From Candidatus Delongbacteria bacterium (GTDB lineage Bacteria > CAIWAD01): a stretch of 64,000 bases of DNA. Made by a program: the position numbers and the translations under genes. This document shows positions 33,096 to 42,607 of this stretch, piece by piece (within the stretch, counting starts at the first letter, position 1; every line of letters starts with the position of its first letter). Below the pieces are notes generated by a model, which was not told where the DNA came from, made no database searches, and worked only from the letters and a program-made list of their open reading frames with translations. The stretch is taken from the NCBI GenBank assembly GCA_041675285.1, contig JBAYTZ010000005.1, positions 62,001 to 126,000 on the forward strand, in the 5' to 3' direction.

Positions 33096-34166
33096 ATGCC
33101 CACGGCATCCGCCGCCCCGTCCCCCGCCCTGTTTCCGCCCCCCCGGCCCGGCGGGGAAACGGGGGATCCGCGCGCCCACGACTGGAGCGCCGTGCTGCGC
33201 TGGCTGGAGGAGGGGCACGGCTTCCTGCTGACCACCCACGTCAATCCCGACGCCGACGGGCTGGGATCGCTGGCGGCGCTGGCCCACAGCCTGCGCGAGC
33301 GCGGCCGGCGCGTGCTGGTCGTGCTGCCAAGTCCCATGCCCGAGTTCTGCCGCTTCCTGCTGGCGGAACTGGACGCCCCCGTGCACGAGGATCCGTCCCG
33401 CGTGCCGGCGGAGGAGCTGGCTGGCCTGGACCGGGCCGTGATCCTGGACGTCTCCGGCCGCGAGCGCATCGGCGCGGTGGCCGGGCTGCTGGACTCCGGC
33501 GGCCTGCCCTGCCTGGTGCTGGACCACCACCTCTCCAACGAGGCCGTCGATCCTTTCCAGGTGGTTTTTCCCGGCCTGAGCAGTACGGGCGAGCTGCTGG
33601 GGGCCCTGCTGGGCGCCTGGGGCGCGCCGCCCACGCCCGCCGTGGCCCGCTCGCTCTACGCCGCCCTGACCTCGGACACCGGCGGCTTCGCCTTCGCCTG
33701 CACCACAGGGGACACCCTGGAACTGGCGGCCGCGCTGGTGCGGGCGGGCGCGCAGCCGGCGCGCATCCACGACCAGCTGAACCAGAACTATCCGGCGGCC
33801 CGCTTCGACCTGCTGGCCCGCTTTCTGGCCACGCGCCGCTCCCACGCGGAGGGGCGCCTGGCGGAATTCGAACTCTCCCTGGCCATGCTGCGCGAGACCG
33901 GCGCGGCCCGGGAGGACAGCGAGGGCTTCGTCAACCTGGGGCTGTCCATCCGCGGCTGCTGCCTGAGCCTGCTCTTCTGCGAGCTGGAGGACGGGCGGAC
34001 CAAAGTCAACTTCCGCTGCGTGGAACCGTACGACGTCTGCGCCCTGGCCCGGGAACTGGGCGGCGGCGGCCACCGGCTGGCGGCCGGGGCCACGGTGGCG
34101 GCTCCCCTGGCGGAGTTGCGGCCCCGGGTGCTGGAGCTGGCCCTGGCCCAGCTGAGGGAGCGATGA
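33096..34166 (+). CDS. nrnA: DHH/DHHA1 phosphoesterase (NrnA-like nanoRNase / pAp phosphatase)
   Basis: A 356-aa manganese-dependent phosphoesterase predicted to degrade short oligoribonucleotides and/or dephosphorylate 3'-phosphoadenosine 5'-phosphate. Metal-binding motifs are visible: TTHVNPDADGLGSL, VILDVSGRE, the name-giving LDHHLSNE and TSDTGGFAF. The DHHA1 domain follows, with KVNFRC...ELGGGGHRLAAGATV. The N-terminal 40 residues are Pro-rich and probably disordered. ATG 33096 follows AGAAGGG; an upstream TTG in frame is less likely. It precedes dxs by 52 bp and may be co-transcribed with dxs, ispH and pepA. Confidence 0.88.
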   Translation: MPTASAAPSPALFPPPRPGGETGDPRAHDWSAVLRWLEEGHGFLLTTHVNPDADGLGSLAALAHSLRERGRRVLVVLPSPMPEFCRFLLAELDAPVHEDPSRVPAEELAGLDRAVILDVSGRERIGAVAGLLDSGGLPCLVLDHHLSNEAVDPFQVVFPGLSSTGELLGALLGAWGAPPTPAVARSLYAALTSDTGGFAFACTTGDTLELAAALVRAGAQPARIHDQLNQNYPAARFDLLARFLATRRSHAEGRLAEFELSLAMLRETGAAREDSEGFVNLGLSIRGCCLSLLFCELEDGRTKVNFRCVEPYDVCALARELGGGGHRLAAGATVAAPLAELRPRVLELALAQLRER

Positions 34167-34218
34167 GGGCGCGGCGGGCCGCCGGGACCCGCGGCGTGGA
34201 CGGAAGGAAGGATCGCCG

Positions 34219-36117
34219 ATGGCGCGCTTGATCGAGAGCATCAACAGCCCCGCGGACTTGCGGGCCCTGCCGGAGCCGCAGCTGCCGGACGTCTGCCGCG
34301 AGCTGCGCGACCACGTCATCGACGTGATCACCCAGGTGGGCGGCCATCTGGGAGCCAGTTTGGGCGTGGTGGAACTGACCGTGGCCCTGCACCGGGTCTT
34401 CGAGACCCCGCGGGACGCGCTGATCTGGGACGTGGGGCACCAGGCCTACATCCACAAGCTGCTCACGGGCCGGCGCGAGCGCTTCTCCACCATCCGCCAG
34501 TACAAGGGGCTCTCGGGTTTCCTGAAGCGCGCGGAGTCCGAGCACGACTCCTTCGGGGCGGGCCACGCCTCCACCTCCATCTCCGCCGCGCTGGGCTTCG
34601 CCGAAGCCGCCCACCATCTGCGCCAGCCGCGCCACGTGACGGCGATCATCGGCGACGGCGCCATGACCGGCGGCATGGCCATGGAGGCCCTGAACAACGC
34701 GGGGAGCAGCGGGCGCGACCTGCTGGTCATCCTGAACGACAACGCCATGTCCATCAGCCCCAACGTGGGCGCCCTCTCGCGCACTTTCACCGAGATGACC
34801 ACCAGCCCCAAGCTCAACCGCCTGCGCGACCAGCTCTGGGAGGCGCTGGGCCGCCTGCCGGGCGGCACCAGCAAGCTGGCCCGGGAGCTGGGCCACCGGG
34901 TGGAGGAGAGCCTGCACAGCATGGTCACGCCGGGCCTGCTCTTCGACGAGCTGGGCTTCCGCTACTTCGGACCCGTGGACGGCCACGACCTGCCGGGGCT
35001 GATCCGCATCCTGGAGCGCATCAAGCAGATCCGCGGCCCGCGCCTGCTGCACGTGCTGAGCGTCAAGGGCAAGGGCCTGGAGGTGGCGGAGAAGAACCCG
35101 GTGAAGTATCACGGCGTGGGCGGCAAGCTGGTGGATTCGGGCGACCTGCCCGCCCCGCCGCCGCCGCTGGAGCGCCCCAGCGCGCCCAGTTACAATTCGC
35201 TGCTGGCCGGGATCCTCGAGCCCTACGTGCAGCGGGATCCGCGCGTGGTGGCGGTCACGGCCGCCATGGCCGAGGGCACGGGCCTGGCGGGTTTCGCCGC
35301 CGCGCATCCCGGCCGGGTCTACGACGTGGGCATCGCCGAGGGCCACGCCGTGACCTTCTCCGCCGGACTGGCGGCGGCGGGCATGCGGCCCGTGGTCTGC
35401 ATCTACTCGACGTTCCTGCAGCGCGCGGTGGACAGCATCGTCCACGATGTGGCCCTGCAGCATTTGCCCGTGCTCTTCCTGCTGGACCGCGCCGGGCTGG
35501 TGGGGGCGGACGGGCCCACGCACCACGGCACCCTGGACATCGCCTACCTGGCGATGATCCCCGAGCTGGTGCTGGCGGCGCCCAAGGACGGCGACGAGCT
35601 GGCCGACCTGGTGGCCACGGCCATGGACCACGAAACGGGGCCCTTCGCCATCCGCTACCCCAAGGACAACAGTTTCCACTGGACGCCCGGGCGCGAGCCG
35701 CGCGTCCTGCCGCTGGGCTCGTGGGAGTGGCTGCGGCGCGCGCGGGGACCCGTGCTGGTGGCCTGCGGCGCGCTGGTGCAGGAGGCCCTCGAGGCCGCCG
35801 ACCTCCTGGAAGCCCGGGGCATCTCCACGGCCGTGGTCAACGCGCGCTTCCTGAAGCCGCTGGATCCCGAGCTGCTGGACGAGCTGGCCTGCCACCCGGG
35901 GCCGATCTACTCGCTGGAGGAGGGCACCGTCGTGAACGGCTTCGGCGTGATGCTGCGCGAGGCCCTGGCCGCGCGCGGGCACGCCGGTCCGCTGACCCTG
36001 CTGGGCCTGCCCGACGACTGGGTCGAGCACGGCGAGCGGCGCATCCTGCTGCACACCGTGGGCCTGACGGGCGTGGACCTGGCCCGGCGGGTGGAACAGG
36101 ATCTGGGCACGCGCTGA
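34219..36117 (+). CDS. dxs: 1-deoxy-D-xylulose-5-phosphate synthase
   Basis: Thiamine-diphosphate enzyme for the first step of the MEP isoprenoid pathway (pyruvate plus glyceraldehyde 3-phosphate). The 632-aa protein has the family order: GGHLGASLGVVELTVALHRVF, WDVGHQAYIHKLLTGR, GAGHASTSISAALGFAEA, the ThDP motif GDGAMTGGMAMEALNNAG...NDNAMSISPNVG, then the pyrimidine-binding domain (VGIAEGHAVTFSAGLAAAGMRPVVCIYSTFLQRAVDSIVHDVALQ, with the catalytic Glu) and the C-terminal domain. ATG 34219 follows GGAAGGA. It is separated by 70 bp from ispH, the last enzyme of the same pathway. Confidence 0.97.
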   Translation: MARLIESINSPADLRALPEPQLPDVCRELRDHVIDVITQVGGHLGASLGVVELTVALHRVFETPRDALIWDVGHQAYIHKLLTGRRERFSTIRQYKGLSGFLKRAESEHDSFGAGHASTSISAALGFAEAAHHLRQPRHVTAIIGDGAMTGGMAMEALNNAGSSGRDLLVILNDNAMSISPNVGALSRTFTEMTTSPKLNRLRDQLWEALGRLPGGTSKLARELGHRVEESLHSMVTPGLLFDELGFRYFGPVDGHDLPGLIRILERIKQIRGPRLLHVLSVKGKGLEVAEKNPVKYHGVGGKLVDSGDLPAPPPPLERPSAPSYNSLLAGILEPYVQRDPRVVAVTAAMAEGTGLAGFAAAHPGRVYDVGIAEGHAVTFSAGLAAAGMRPVVCIYSTFLQRAVDSIVHDVALQHLPVLFLLDRAGLVGADGPTHHGTLDIAYLAMIPELVLAAPKDGDELADLVATAMDHETGPFAIRYPKDNSFHWTPGREPRVLPLGSWEWLRRARGPVLVACGALVQEALEAADLLEARGISTAVVNARFLKPLDPELLDELACHPGPIYSLEEGTVVNGFGVMLREALAARGHAGPLTLLGLPDDWVEHGERRILLHTVGLTGVDLARRVEQDLGTR

Positions 36118-36187
36118 GGCGGCGTGCGGACGGAACGAACAACACAAGGATCGAGGACAGGCCCCACAGGGGAGAAAGCAGGGAGGC

Positions 36188-37129
36188 ATGATCATCCATC
36201 TGGCCCGCGAGGCGGGGTTCTGCTTCGGCGTGGAACGGGCCATCGACCTGGTGCAGGCGGCGCGCGACGAACAGCCCGGGCGCTCCATCGACATCTTGAA
36301 CGAGATCGTGCACAATCGCCACGTGATCGACGACTTCGCCCGCCAGGACGTGCAGAGCGTGCACTCCGTGGCCGAGGCCCGGGACGGGATCTTCGTGATC
36401 AGCGCCCACGGCGTCAGCCCGGAGATCGTCGCCCAGGCCAAGGCGCGCAACCTGGAGGTCCTGGACGTGACCTGCCCGCTGGTGACCAAGATCCACCGCA
36501 CGGCGGACCGGCTGGTCAAGCGCGGCTACGAGGTGCTGCTACTGGGCGACGAGGGCCACGACGAGGTGGAGGGCGTGCTGGGCGTGGCGCCCGCGCACAT
36601 CCACCGCATCCGCCAGCCCGAGGAGGCCGCCGGGTTGCCCGAGTGGGGCCAGGTGGCGCTGGTCTCCCAGACCACCCAGGGCATGGCCGAGTTCGACCAG
36701 ATGGAGCGCGCGCTGAAGGTGCGCTTCCCGCACCTGGAGGTGCACAATACCATCTGCCACGCCACCGAGCAGCGCCAGGAGGCCATCACCGAGCTGGCCG
36801 GCGTGGCGGAGGCCGTGATCGTGGTGGGCTCGGGGAACAGCGCCAACGCCCGCCGCCTGCGCGACATCGCCGCGGAGATGGGGCGGCCGGCCTGGCTGAT
36901 CGAGGACGAACGGGGCCTGGAGCCCGCCTGGGTGGCGGGACGGGCCGTGGTGGGGGTCTCCGCGGGTGCGTCGACCCCCGATAAATTGATCCGGGGCGTG
37001 ATCGCCCGCCTGGAAGCGCTGGGCGGCACGCTGTCGCCGCTGCCGGGACAGGACCTGGGCCGGATCCGGCCCGACCTGGCTCTGGCGGCCATAACCGAAG
37101 GGGGCTCCCGTGGAGATCCGCACGCGTAA
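36188..37129 (+). CDS. ispH: 4-hydroxy-3-methylbut-2-enyl diphosphate reductase
   Basis: IspH (LytB) reduces HMBPP to IPP and DMAPP, the last step of the MEP pathway, using a [4Fe-4S] cluster. The three cluster cysteines are visible in AGFCFGVERA, DVTCPLVTKIH and NTICHATEQRQ. Substrate-binding motifs EIVHNRHVI, ISAHGVSP, LLLGDEGHDEVEG, SQTTQG and GSGNSANARRL are intact, as is GVSAGASTPDKLI. The length, 313 aa, is normal. ATG 36188 follows GGGAGG. The end overlaps pepA by 20 bp. Together with dxs it forms a small isoprenoid cluster. Confidence 0.97.
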   Translation: MIIHLAREAGFCFGVERAIDLVQAARDEQPGRSIDILNEIVHNRHVIDDFARQDVQSVHSVAEARDGIFVISAHGVSPEIVAQAKARNLEVLDVTCPLVTKIHRTADRLVKRGYEVLLLGDEGHDEVEGVLGVAPAHIHRIRQPEEAAGLPEWGQVALVSQTTQGMAEFDQMERALKVRFPHLEVHNTICHATEQRQEAITELAGVAEAVIVVGSGNSANARRLRDIAAEMGRPAWLIEDERGLEPAWVAGRAVVGVSAGASTPDKLIRGVIARLEALGGTLSPLPGQDLGRIRPDLALAAITEGGSRGDPHA

Positions 37130-38603
37130 AGGTTCGCTGGCGACCCAGAAGACCGAGTTGTACGTCCTGGGCCTGTTCAAGGACGAGGCCCTGCCCGAGG
37201 AGGCCCGCGCCCTGGAGGGGGCCTTTCCCCTGCAGGCGGCGCTGAAGGGCGACTTCAAGGCTGGCAAGGGCGAGACCCTGCTGTTGCTGCCCGCCACGGC
37301 GGGTCCGCTGCGGCGCGTGCTGCTGCTGGGCCTGGGCGAGCGGGCGAAGTTCTCGCTGAAGATCCTGACCGAGGTCTACGGCGGCCTGATGCTGGGCCTC
37401 AAGGAGAAATCCTACACCGAGCTGAGCGTGGAACTGCCCCTGCTGGACGAGCACGGCCCCGGCCCGGCGGATCTGGCCCTGACCCTGGGCCGCGCGCTGC
37501 GCGTGGGCCTCTGGAGCTTCGAGACCTACAAGAGCCAGCCCAAGACCTGCGCGCTGAAGACCGTCAGCCTGCGGGCGGGCGAGTCCGCCACCAAGGAGCT
37601 GGCGGCGGCCTGGGCCAAGGGCTGGCTGATCGGCGAGGGCGTCAACTACGCCCGGGACCTGGCCCAGGAGCCGGGCAACAGCGTCACGCCCACCCGGCTG
37701 GGCCTGGAGGCGCAGGAGATCGCCAAGGCCTCCGGCGGCCTGGTCAAGGTCAAGGTGCTGGGCGAGGCGCAGCTGCAGAAGCTGGGCGCCGGCGGCATCC
37801 TGGCGGTGGGCCAGGGCAGCCGCGAGGAGAGCCGGCTGATCGCGCTGGAGTACCGCTGCGGAAAGAAGAACGCCCGCCGGCTGGCCTTCATCGGCAAGGG
37901 CCTGACCTTCGACGCCGGCGGCATCAGCCTCAAGCCCGGCGCGGGCATGGAGGAAATGAAGTACGACATGTGCGGCGGCGCGGCCGTGCTGGGGCTGTTC
38001 CGCGTGCTGGCCCGGCTGAAGCCCGACGTGGACGTGCTGGGCGTGATCCCCAGCGCCGAGAACCTGCCCGACGGCGCGGCCTACAAGCCGGGGGACATCA
38101 TCCGCCTGCTCTGCGGCAAGACCGTGGAAATTGTCAACACCGACGCCGAGGGCCGGCTGCTGCTCTGTGACGCCCTGACCTGGGCCGAGCGCACTTTCCA
38201 GCCCGACGCCATGGTGAACCTGGCCACGCTGACCGGCGCCGTGCTGATCTGTCTGGGCCACGAGATGAGCGCCGTGCTGGGCAACGACCCGGCCATGGTG
38301 GAGGCGGTGGTGGACGCGGGCAGCCGCTCGGGCGACGTCTGCTGGCCCCTGCCGCTGGCCGAGGACTACAAGGCGATGGTCAAGTCCACGGTGGCGGACA
38401 TCCGCAACTCGACGAACACGCGCGAGGCGGGCACCATCACGGCGGCCTGCTTCCTGAACGAGGCCGTCTCCGAGGAGACGCCCTGGGCGCACCTGGACAT
38501 CGCCGGCACGGCCTGGGTGCCCAAGAAGGCCGGCTACGCGCCCGGCCCCACGGGCGTGGGCGTCCACCTGCTGGTGGACCTGCTGGAGACCTTCGCGCAC
38601 TAG
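37110..38603 (+). CDS. pepA: Leucyl aminopeptidase (M17, PepA)
   Basis: A 497-aa cytosolic dinuclear-metal aminopeptidase that releases N-terminal residues from peptides. The M17 catalytic domain is complete: GKGLTFDAGGISLKPGAGMEEMKYDMCGGAAVLG (metal-binding Lys/Asp and catalytic Lys), PSAENLPDGAAYKPGDI and the signature NTDAEGRLLLCDAL, which carries the metal ligands and the catalytic Arg. The C-terminal part (DIRNSTNTREAGTITAACFLNEAV...WAHLDIAGTAW) is typical. The start is GTG 37110, inside the end of ispH (20-bp overlap), after GAAGGGGG. Adjacency to ispH is probably operon convenience, not pathway. Confidence 0.96.
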   Translation: MEIRTRKGSLATQKTELYVLGLFKDEALPEEARALEGAFPLQAALKGDFKAGKGETLLLLPATAGPLRRVLLLGLGERAKFSLKILTEVYGGLMLGLKEKSYTELSVELPLLDEHGPGPADLALTLGRALRVGLWSFETYKSQPKTCALKTVSLRAGESATKELAAAWAKGWLIGEGVNYARDLAQEPGNSVTPTRLGLEAQEIAKASGGLVKVKVLGEAQLQKLGAGGILAVGQGSREESRLIALEYRCGKKNARRLAFIGKGLTFDAGGISLKPGAGMEEMKYDMCGGAAVLGLFRVLARLKPDVDVLGVIPSAENLPDGAAYKPGDIIRLLCGKTVEIVNTDAEGRLLLCDALTWAERTFQPDAMVNLATLTGAVLICLGHEMSAVLGNDPAMVEAVVDAGSRSGDVCWPLPLAEDYKAMVKSTVADIRNSTNTREAGTITAACFLNEAVSEETPWAHLDIAGTAWVPKKAGYAPGPTGVGVHLLVDLLETFAH

Positions 38604-38626
38604 TTGCCATTGCGTGCTGCGAGGAA

Positions 38627-38817
38627 AACACGTTCACCACGAAGGGCGGGAAGGTCGTCGAAGGGCACGAAGAACGGGCGAGAGCGGGTTCGAGTTGTCC
38701 GTGGGCTGGGGTCGCGGTCTTCCAAGGCCGGAACACAGTGGGCTGACAATTGGGCACCCGGCCGCTGCCAACTTCCAGCGCTTCTGACACCTTTGTGTGC
38801 TTCGTGGTGAACGTGTT
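38627..38817. repeat. CACGAAG-family inverted-repeat element, copy 1
   Basis: AACACGTTCACCACGAAG (38627-38644) and its exact inverse CTTCGTGGTGAACGTGTT (38800-38817) bound a 191-bp element filling most of the pepA-nadA gap. Internal CACGAAG-like units (for example GGGCACGAAGAAC near 38665) repeat the motif. There is no coding region inside. A related element is at 54408-54532. Confidence 0.85.
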
Positions 38818-38840
38818 GACTATTGAGAGAGGAGGCCGCC

Positions 38841-39917
38841 ATGGCGCGGCAACGACAGACCCTGCCTGACGAGTGGATGGGCCTGGACGGCGGGGAGATG
38901 GCCGAGCGCATCCGCGCGCACAAGACCCGGCTGGGCTCCGAGCTCTGCATCCTGGGCCACCACTACCAGAAGCAGGAAGTGATCCAGCACGCCGATCTGC
39001 GCGGCGACAGCTACGGCCTGGCCAAGGCGGCCGCCGGGCTGGAGGCCCGCTGGATCGTCTTCTGCGGCGTGGAATTCATGGCCGACAGCGCGCGCCTGCT
39101 GGCCCGGCCGGAGCAAGTGGTGATCCACCCGGACACCAGCGCCGGCTGCCCGATGGCCGACATGGCCGACCAGCGCGGCACGCGGCGCACCTGGGACGAA
39201 CTGCAGGCCGAGCTGGGCGCCACGGAGGGGATCATCCCCGTCACCTATGTCAACAGCGACGTGGAGACCAAGGCCTTCACGGGCGCCCGGGGCGGCGCCG
39301 TCTGCACCAGCTCCAACGCCGGGCGCGTGTTCGACTGGGCCCTGGCCCGCGGGGAGAAGCTGTTCTTCTTTCCCGACGAGCACCTGGGACGCAACACGGC
39401 CTTCGACAAGGGTTTTCGCGGCGACGAAGTCCGGCTCTGGAATCCCGCCCTGCCCCTGGGCGGGCTGACGGGCGCCGAGCTGCGCCGGGCGCGCGTCCTG
39501 CTCTGGAAGGGCTTCTGCCACGTGCACACCCATTTCACGGTGGAGATGATCGAGCAGGCCCGCGCCCAGGCGCCCGGGCTGCGCGTGATCGTCCATCCGG
39601 AGTGTCCGCGCGAGGTGGTGGCCGCGGCGGACGCGTCGGGCTCGACGGCCTACATCCTTGATTGGGTGAGAACCCAGGCGCCGGGCAGCCGGATCCGCGT
39701 GGGCACGGAACTCAACTTGGTGCAGCGCCTGCAGCTGGAGAACCCGGAACTCGAGGTCCGGCCACTGGAACGCAGCCTCTGCCCGAACATGTGGAAGATC
39801 AGCCAGAACGATCTGCTCTGGGTGCTGGACCGGCTGGGCGAGGTGAACGTGGTGGAGGTGGAGCCGGAATGGGTGGTCGACGCCCGGCAGGCCCTGGAAC
39901 GCATGCTGGCCGTGTGA
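38841..39917 (+). CDS. nadA: Quinolinate synthase A
   Basis: NadA condenses iminoaspartate with dihydroxyacetone phosphate to quinolinate in NAD synthesis and needs a [4Fe-4S] cluster. The 358-aa protein has LGHHYQKQEVIQHADLRGDSYGLAK, FCGVEFMADSARLL, YVNSDVETKAF, FFPDEHLGRNTA and VHTHFT. Three candidate cluster cysteines sit in SAGCPMADM, HPECPREVV and RSLCPNMWKI. ATG 38841 follows GAGAGGAGG. No nadB or nadC is adjacent. The stop overlaps the GTG of the PHP gene (GTGA). Confidence 0.96.
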   Translation: MARQRQTLPDEWMGLDGGEMAERIRAHKTRLGSELCILGHHYQKQEVIQHADLRGDSYGLAKAAAGLEARWIVFCGVEFMADSARLLARPEQVVIHPDTSAGCPMADMADQRGTRRTWDELQAELGATEGIIPVTYVNSDVETKAFTGARGGAVCTSSNAGRVFDWALARGEKLFFFPDEHLGRNTAFDKGFRGDEVRLWNPALPLGGLTGAELRRARVLLWKGFCHVHTHFTVEMIEQARAQAPGLRVIVHPECPREVVAAADASGSTAYILDWVRTQAPGSRIRVGTELNLVQRLQLENPELEVRPLERSLCPNMWKISQNDLLWVLDRLGEVNVVEVEPEWVVDARQALERMLAV

Positions 39918-40873
39918 TCACCCTCAAACGGCACACCCGCGGCAGCAGCGCCCCGGCCACGGGCCTGGACCTCCATTGTCACTCCTGGCATTCCGACGGG
40001 GCTCTGGCCCCGGCCGAGCTGGCCCGGCGCCTGGTGCGCGCCGGCGTGGGGCTGGCCGCCCTCACCGATCACGACACCCTGGCCGGCGTGGCGGAGTTCC
40101 GTCGCGAGGGCCGGCTGCACGGGCTGCGCGTGCTGGCCGGCGTGGAGGTGACCTGCGCCTGCGCCGAGCTGCTGCCCCTGCGCGCGGCGGCTCAGGAGGC
40201 CCAGGAGGCCCGGGAGGACGGGGCGGGCGGCACGCGCCGCAGCACGCGTCGCGCGACAGATCCTGTCGAGGTGCACCTGCTGGTCTACGGCCTCGAACCC
40301 GGCCTACCAGCTTTCGAGGACTTCCTGGCGGGCATCCGGGCCATGCGCCGCGAGCGTGTGGCGCAGATGGCCGCCCGGCTGGCCGAGCTGGGCCTGCTGC
40401 TGGATCTGTCGCCCCTGGCGGCCCGGCTGGAGAGCGGCAGCGTGGGCCGCCCGCACCTGGCCCGCCTGCTGCAGGAGGCCGGCCACGTCCAGAGCGTGAA
40501 CGAGGCCTTCCAGAGCTGGCTGGCCGAGGGCCGGCCGGCCTGGCTGCCCAAGCGGCTGCCCGAGCTGCGCGAGGCCCTGGCGCTGGCCCAGGGGCTGGGT
40601 GGTGTGGGCGTGGCGGCGCATCCCGGCAAGGTCCTGCCCGCCGGCGCGGCCCACGTGCTGGTGGACCTGGGCGTGGACGGGCTGGAGGCCCGGCATCCCA
40701 GCCACCGCGCGGCCGTGGTCCAGGATCTACAGCAACTCTGCCGCCGCAACGGCCTCTCCGCCTCGGCGGGCAGCGACTTCCACGATCCCGCCCTGGGACG
40801 TTACCACCGTCCGGCCTGGCAGCGCGAGGAGGTGGGTGGACGCCTGCGCCTCCTGCTGGATGCGCTGGACTGA
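39914..40873 (+). CDS. PHP-domain phosphoesterase (TrpH/YciV/RNase AM-like)
   Basis: A 319-aa metal-dependent PHP-family phosphoesterase. Metal-binding motifs are visible in order: DLHCHSWHSDG, LTDHDTLAG, GVEVTC, VHLLVYG, AAHPGKV and AGSDFHDP. This matches the TrpH/YciV group, which includes 3',5'-nucleotide bisphosphate phosphatases and the 5'-3' exonuclease RNase AM. An Ala/Glu/Arg-rich insertion of about 30 residues (after ELLPLRAA, containing GTRRSTRRATD) is unusual. The start is GTG 39914, overlapping the nadA stop. It is followed after 183 bp by rny, so a role in RNA end processing is plausible, but the substrate is inference. Confidence 0.82.
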   Translation: MITLKRHTRGSSAPATGLDLHCHSWHSDGALAPAELARRLVRAGVGLAALTDHDTLAGVAEFRREGRLHGLRVLAGVEVTCACAELLPLRAAAQEAQEAREDGAGGTRRSTRRATDPVEVHLLVYGLEPGLPAFEDFLAGIRAMRRERVAQMAARLAELGLLLDLSPLAARLESGSVGRPHLARLLQEAGHVQSVNEAFQSWLAEGRPAWLPKRLPELREALALAQGLGGVGVAAHPGKVLPAGAAHVLVDLGVDGLEARHPSHRAAVVQDLQQLCRRNGLSASAGSDFHDPALGRYHRPAWQREEVGGRLRLLLDALD

Positions 40874-40940
40874 AGCCCCGCCGGCCTCCGGCACCCGGCG
40901 AAAGGGCCCGGTGCGGCCCTCATTCGAGTCCTGTGATTGC

Positions 40941-40950
40941 TACCTTTTTG
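40941..40950 (+). promoter_or_regulatory. Candidate promoter element upstream of rny
   Basis: TACCTTTTTG (40941-40950) matches the TAnnTTTG downstream element of Bacteroidota-type promoters, 107 bp before the rny ATG. No TTG is present 20 bases upstream. Confidence 0.3.
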
Positions 40951-41056
40951 CCGTGAATCCGCCGCCCGCGGGCTTCCCGATTGTCAAGGGAAACCGGCCC
41001 GGGCGCGGATCGGCCTTGTCCGCAAGGCCCTTCCAATACCCGAAAGGACCACCCTG

Positions 41057-42595
41057 ATGCCCACTTGGATGCTTGCCCTGCTGGCCCTGCTGGCCGGCGC
41101 GGGGGCCACCGTCGTCGTCTTTCTCACGTTGCAGCGTCAACGGCGGCAGGCCGGCGACGAGATCCTCAATCTGGCCCGCCAGGAGGCGGAGACCCTGCGC
41201 AAGCAGGCCCTGATCAACGCCCGGGAGGAATGGCTGATCAAGGAGACGCGCCGCAAGGCCGACCTGAAGCAGCGCGAGAAGAAACTGCAGCAGAAGGAGC
41301 AGCAGCTCAAGAGCCACGAGGCGGAGATCCGCGGCTCCCAGAAGGCCGTCCAGGACCTGGAAATGGAACTGGGCCTGAAGGGCAAGATGCTCGAGCACAA
41401 GGAAGAGGAGCAGAAGACCCTCAAGGACGAGCTGAAGACCCACCTGGAAGACGTGCAGCACCGGCTGGAGTCCGTCTCGGGCCTGAGCATGGAGGAGGCC
41501 CGCCGCCAGGTGCTGGACCAGGCCCAGCAGAAGTACGAGCGCGAGGCCGCCGAGCTGGCCGCCGAGATCAAAGGCCAGGCGCGGGAGAATGCCACGCGCG
41601 AGGCTCGCGAGGTGATCATCACCACCATCGAGCGGATGGCCGCCGACGCCACCAGCGAGGCCACCATCAAGGAAGTCGAGATCCCCAACAACCGGCTGAA
41701 GGGAATGGTGATCGGGCGGGAGGGCCGCAACATCAAGTCCTTCGAGGCGATCACGGGCACCAAGATCATCGTGGACGAGACCCCGGACACCATCGTGATC
41801 TCCTGCTTCGATCCCGTCCGGCGCGAGATCGCCCGGCTGGCCCTGGACGCCCTGATCAAGACCCGCAACTTCAGCCCGCGCACGATCCAGGAGGCGGTCA
41901 CCCGCGCCAGCCGCGCCGTGGACAACACCATGAACGAAGCGGCCAACAAGGTTCTGAAGGAACTGCGCCTGAACGTCCACCCGGACCTGAAGCGCATGCT
42001 CGGCCGCCTGCGCTTCCGCACCAGCTACGGCCAGAACGTGCTGGACCACAGCAAGGAAGTGGCGCGCATCGCCGGCGCCATGGCCGCCGAGCTGGGCCTG
42101 GACGTGATGCTGGCCAAGCGCGCGGGCCTGCTCCACGACGTGGGCAAGGCCGACTCCAACGGCAGCGACAAGAGCCACGTGGCCATCGGCGTGGAGGTCT
42201 GCAAGCGCGTGCGCGAACACCCCATCGTGATCAATTCGGTGATGGCGCACCACAACGAGGCGCCGCCCATCGACCCGATCAGCGAGCTGGTCACCGCCGC
42301 GGACATCATCAGCAGCGCGCGTCCGGGCGTGCGCCGGGACAGCGTGGACAGCTACACCAAGCGGGTGGAGACGCTGGAGAACATCGCCAGCAGCTTCCCG
42401 GGCGTGCACCGCGTCTACGCGCTCTACGCCGGCCGCGAGATCCGCGTGGTGGCCGAGTCCGCGCGAGTGAACGACGGCCTGAGCGAGAAGCTCTCCAGCG
42501 ACATCGCCGACAAGATCAGCCAGGACATGCAGTTCCCCGGCCAGATCAAGGTCGTGGTGATCCGCGAGAGTCGCGCCGTGGCCACCGCGGTCTGA
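41057..42595 (+). CDS. rny: Ribonuclease Y
   Basis: A 512-aa membrane-anchored endoribonuclease that starts mRNA decay. An N-terminal transmembrane helix (MLALLALLAGAGATVVVFLTL) is followed by a long Lys/Glu-rich coiled coil (about 30-200), a KH domain (GMVIGREGRNIKSFEAITGTKIIVDETPD) and an HD phosphohydrolase domain (LDHSKEVARIAG...RAGLLHDVGKADSN...MAHHNEAPP), ending DMQFPGQIKVVVIRES, the standard family C-terminus. ATG 41057 gives the normal N-terminus; the frame is open 40 codons further upstream but that sequence is not conserved. The ribosome-binding site is AAAGGA. Confidence 0.97.
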   Translation: MPTWMLALLALLAGAGATVVVFLTLQRQRRQAGDEILNLARQEAETLRKQALINAREEWLIKETRRKADLKQREKKLQQKEQQLKSHEAEIRGSQKAVQDLEMELGLKGKMLEHKEEEQKTLKDELKTHLEDVQHRLESVSGLSMEEARRQVLDQAQQKYEREAAELAAEIKGQARENATREAREVIITTIERMAADATSEATIKEVEIPNNRLKGMVIGREGRNIKSFEAITGTKIIVDETPDTIVISCFDPVRREIARLALDALIKTRNFSPRTIQEAVTRASRAVDNTMNEAANKVLKELRLNVHPDLKRMLGRLRFRTSYGQNVLDHSKEVARIAGAMAAELGLDVMLAKRAGLLHDVGKADSNGSDKSHVAIGVEVCKRVREHPIVINSVMAHHNEAPPIDPISELVTAADIISSARPGVRRDSVDSYTKRVETLENIASSFPGVHRVYALYAGREIRVVAESARVNDGLSEKLSSDIADKISQDMQFPGQIKVVVIRESRAVATAV

Positions 42596-42607
42596 GCAGC
42601 GGGTTTT

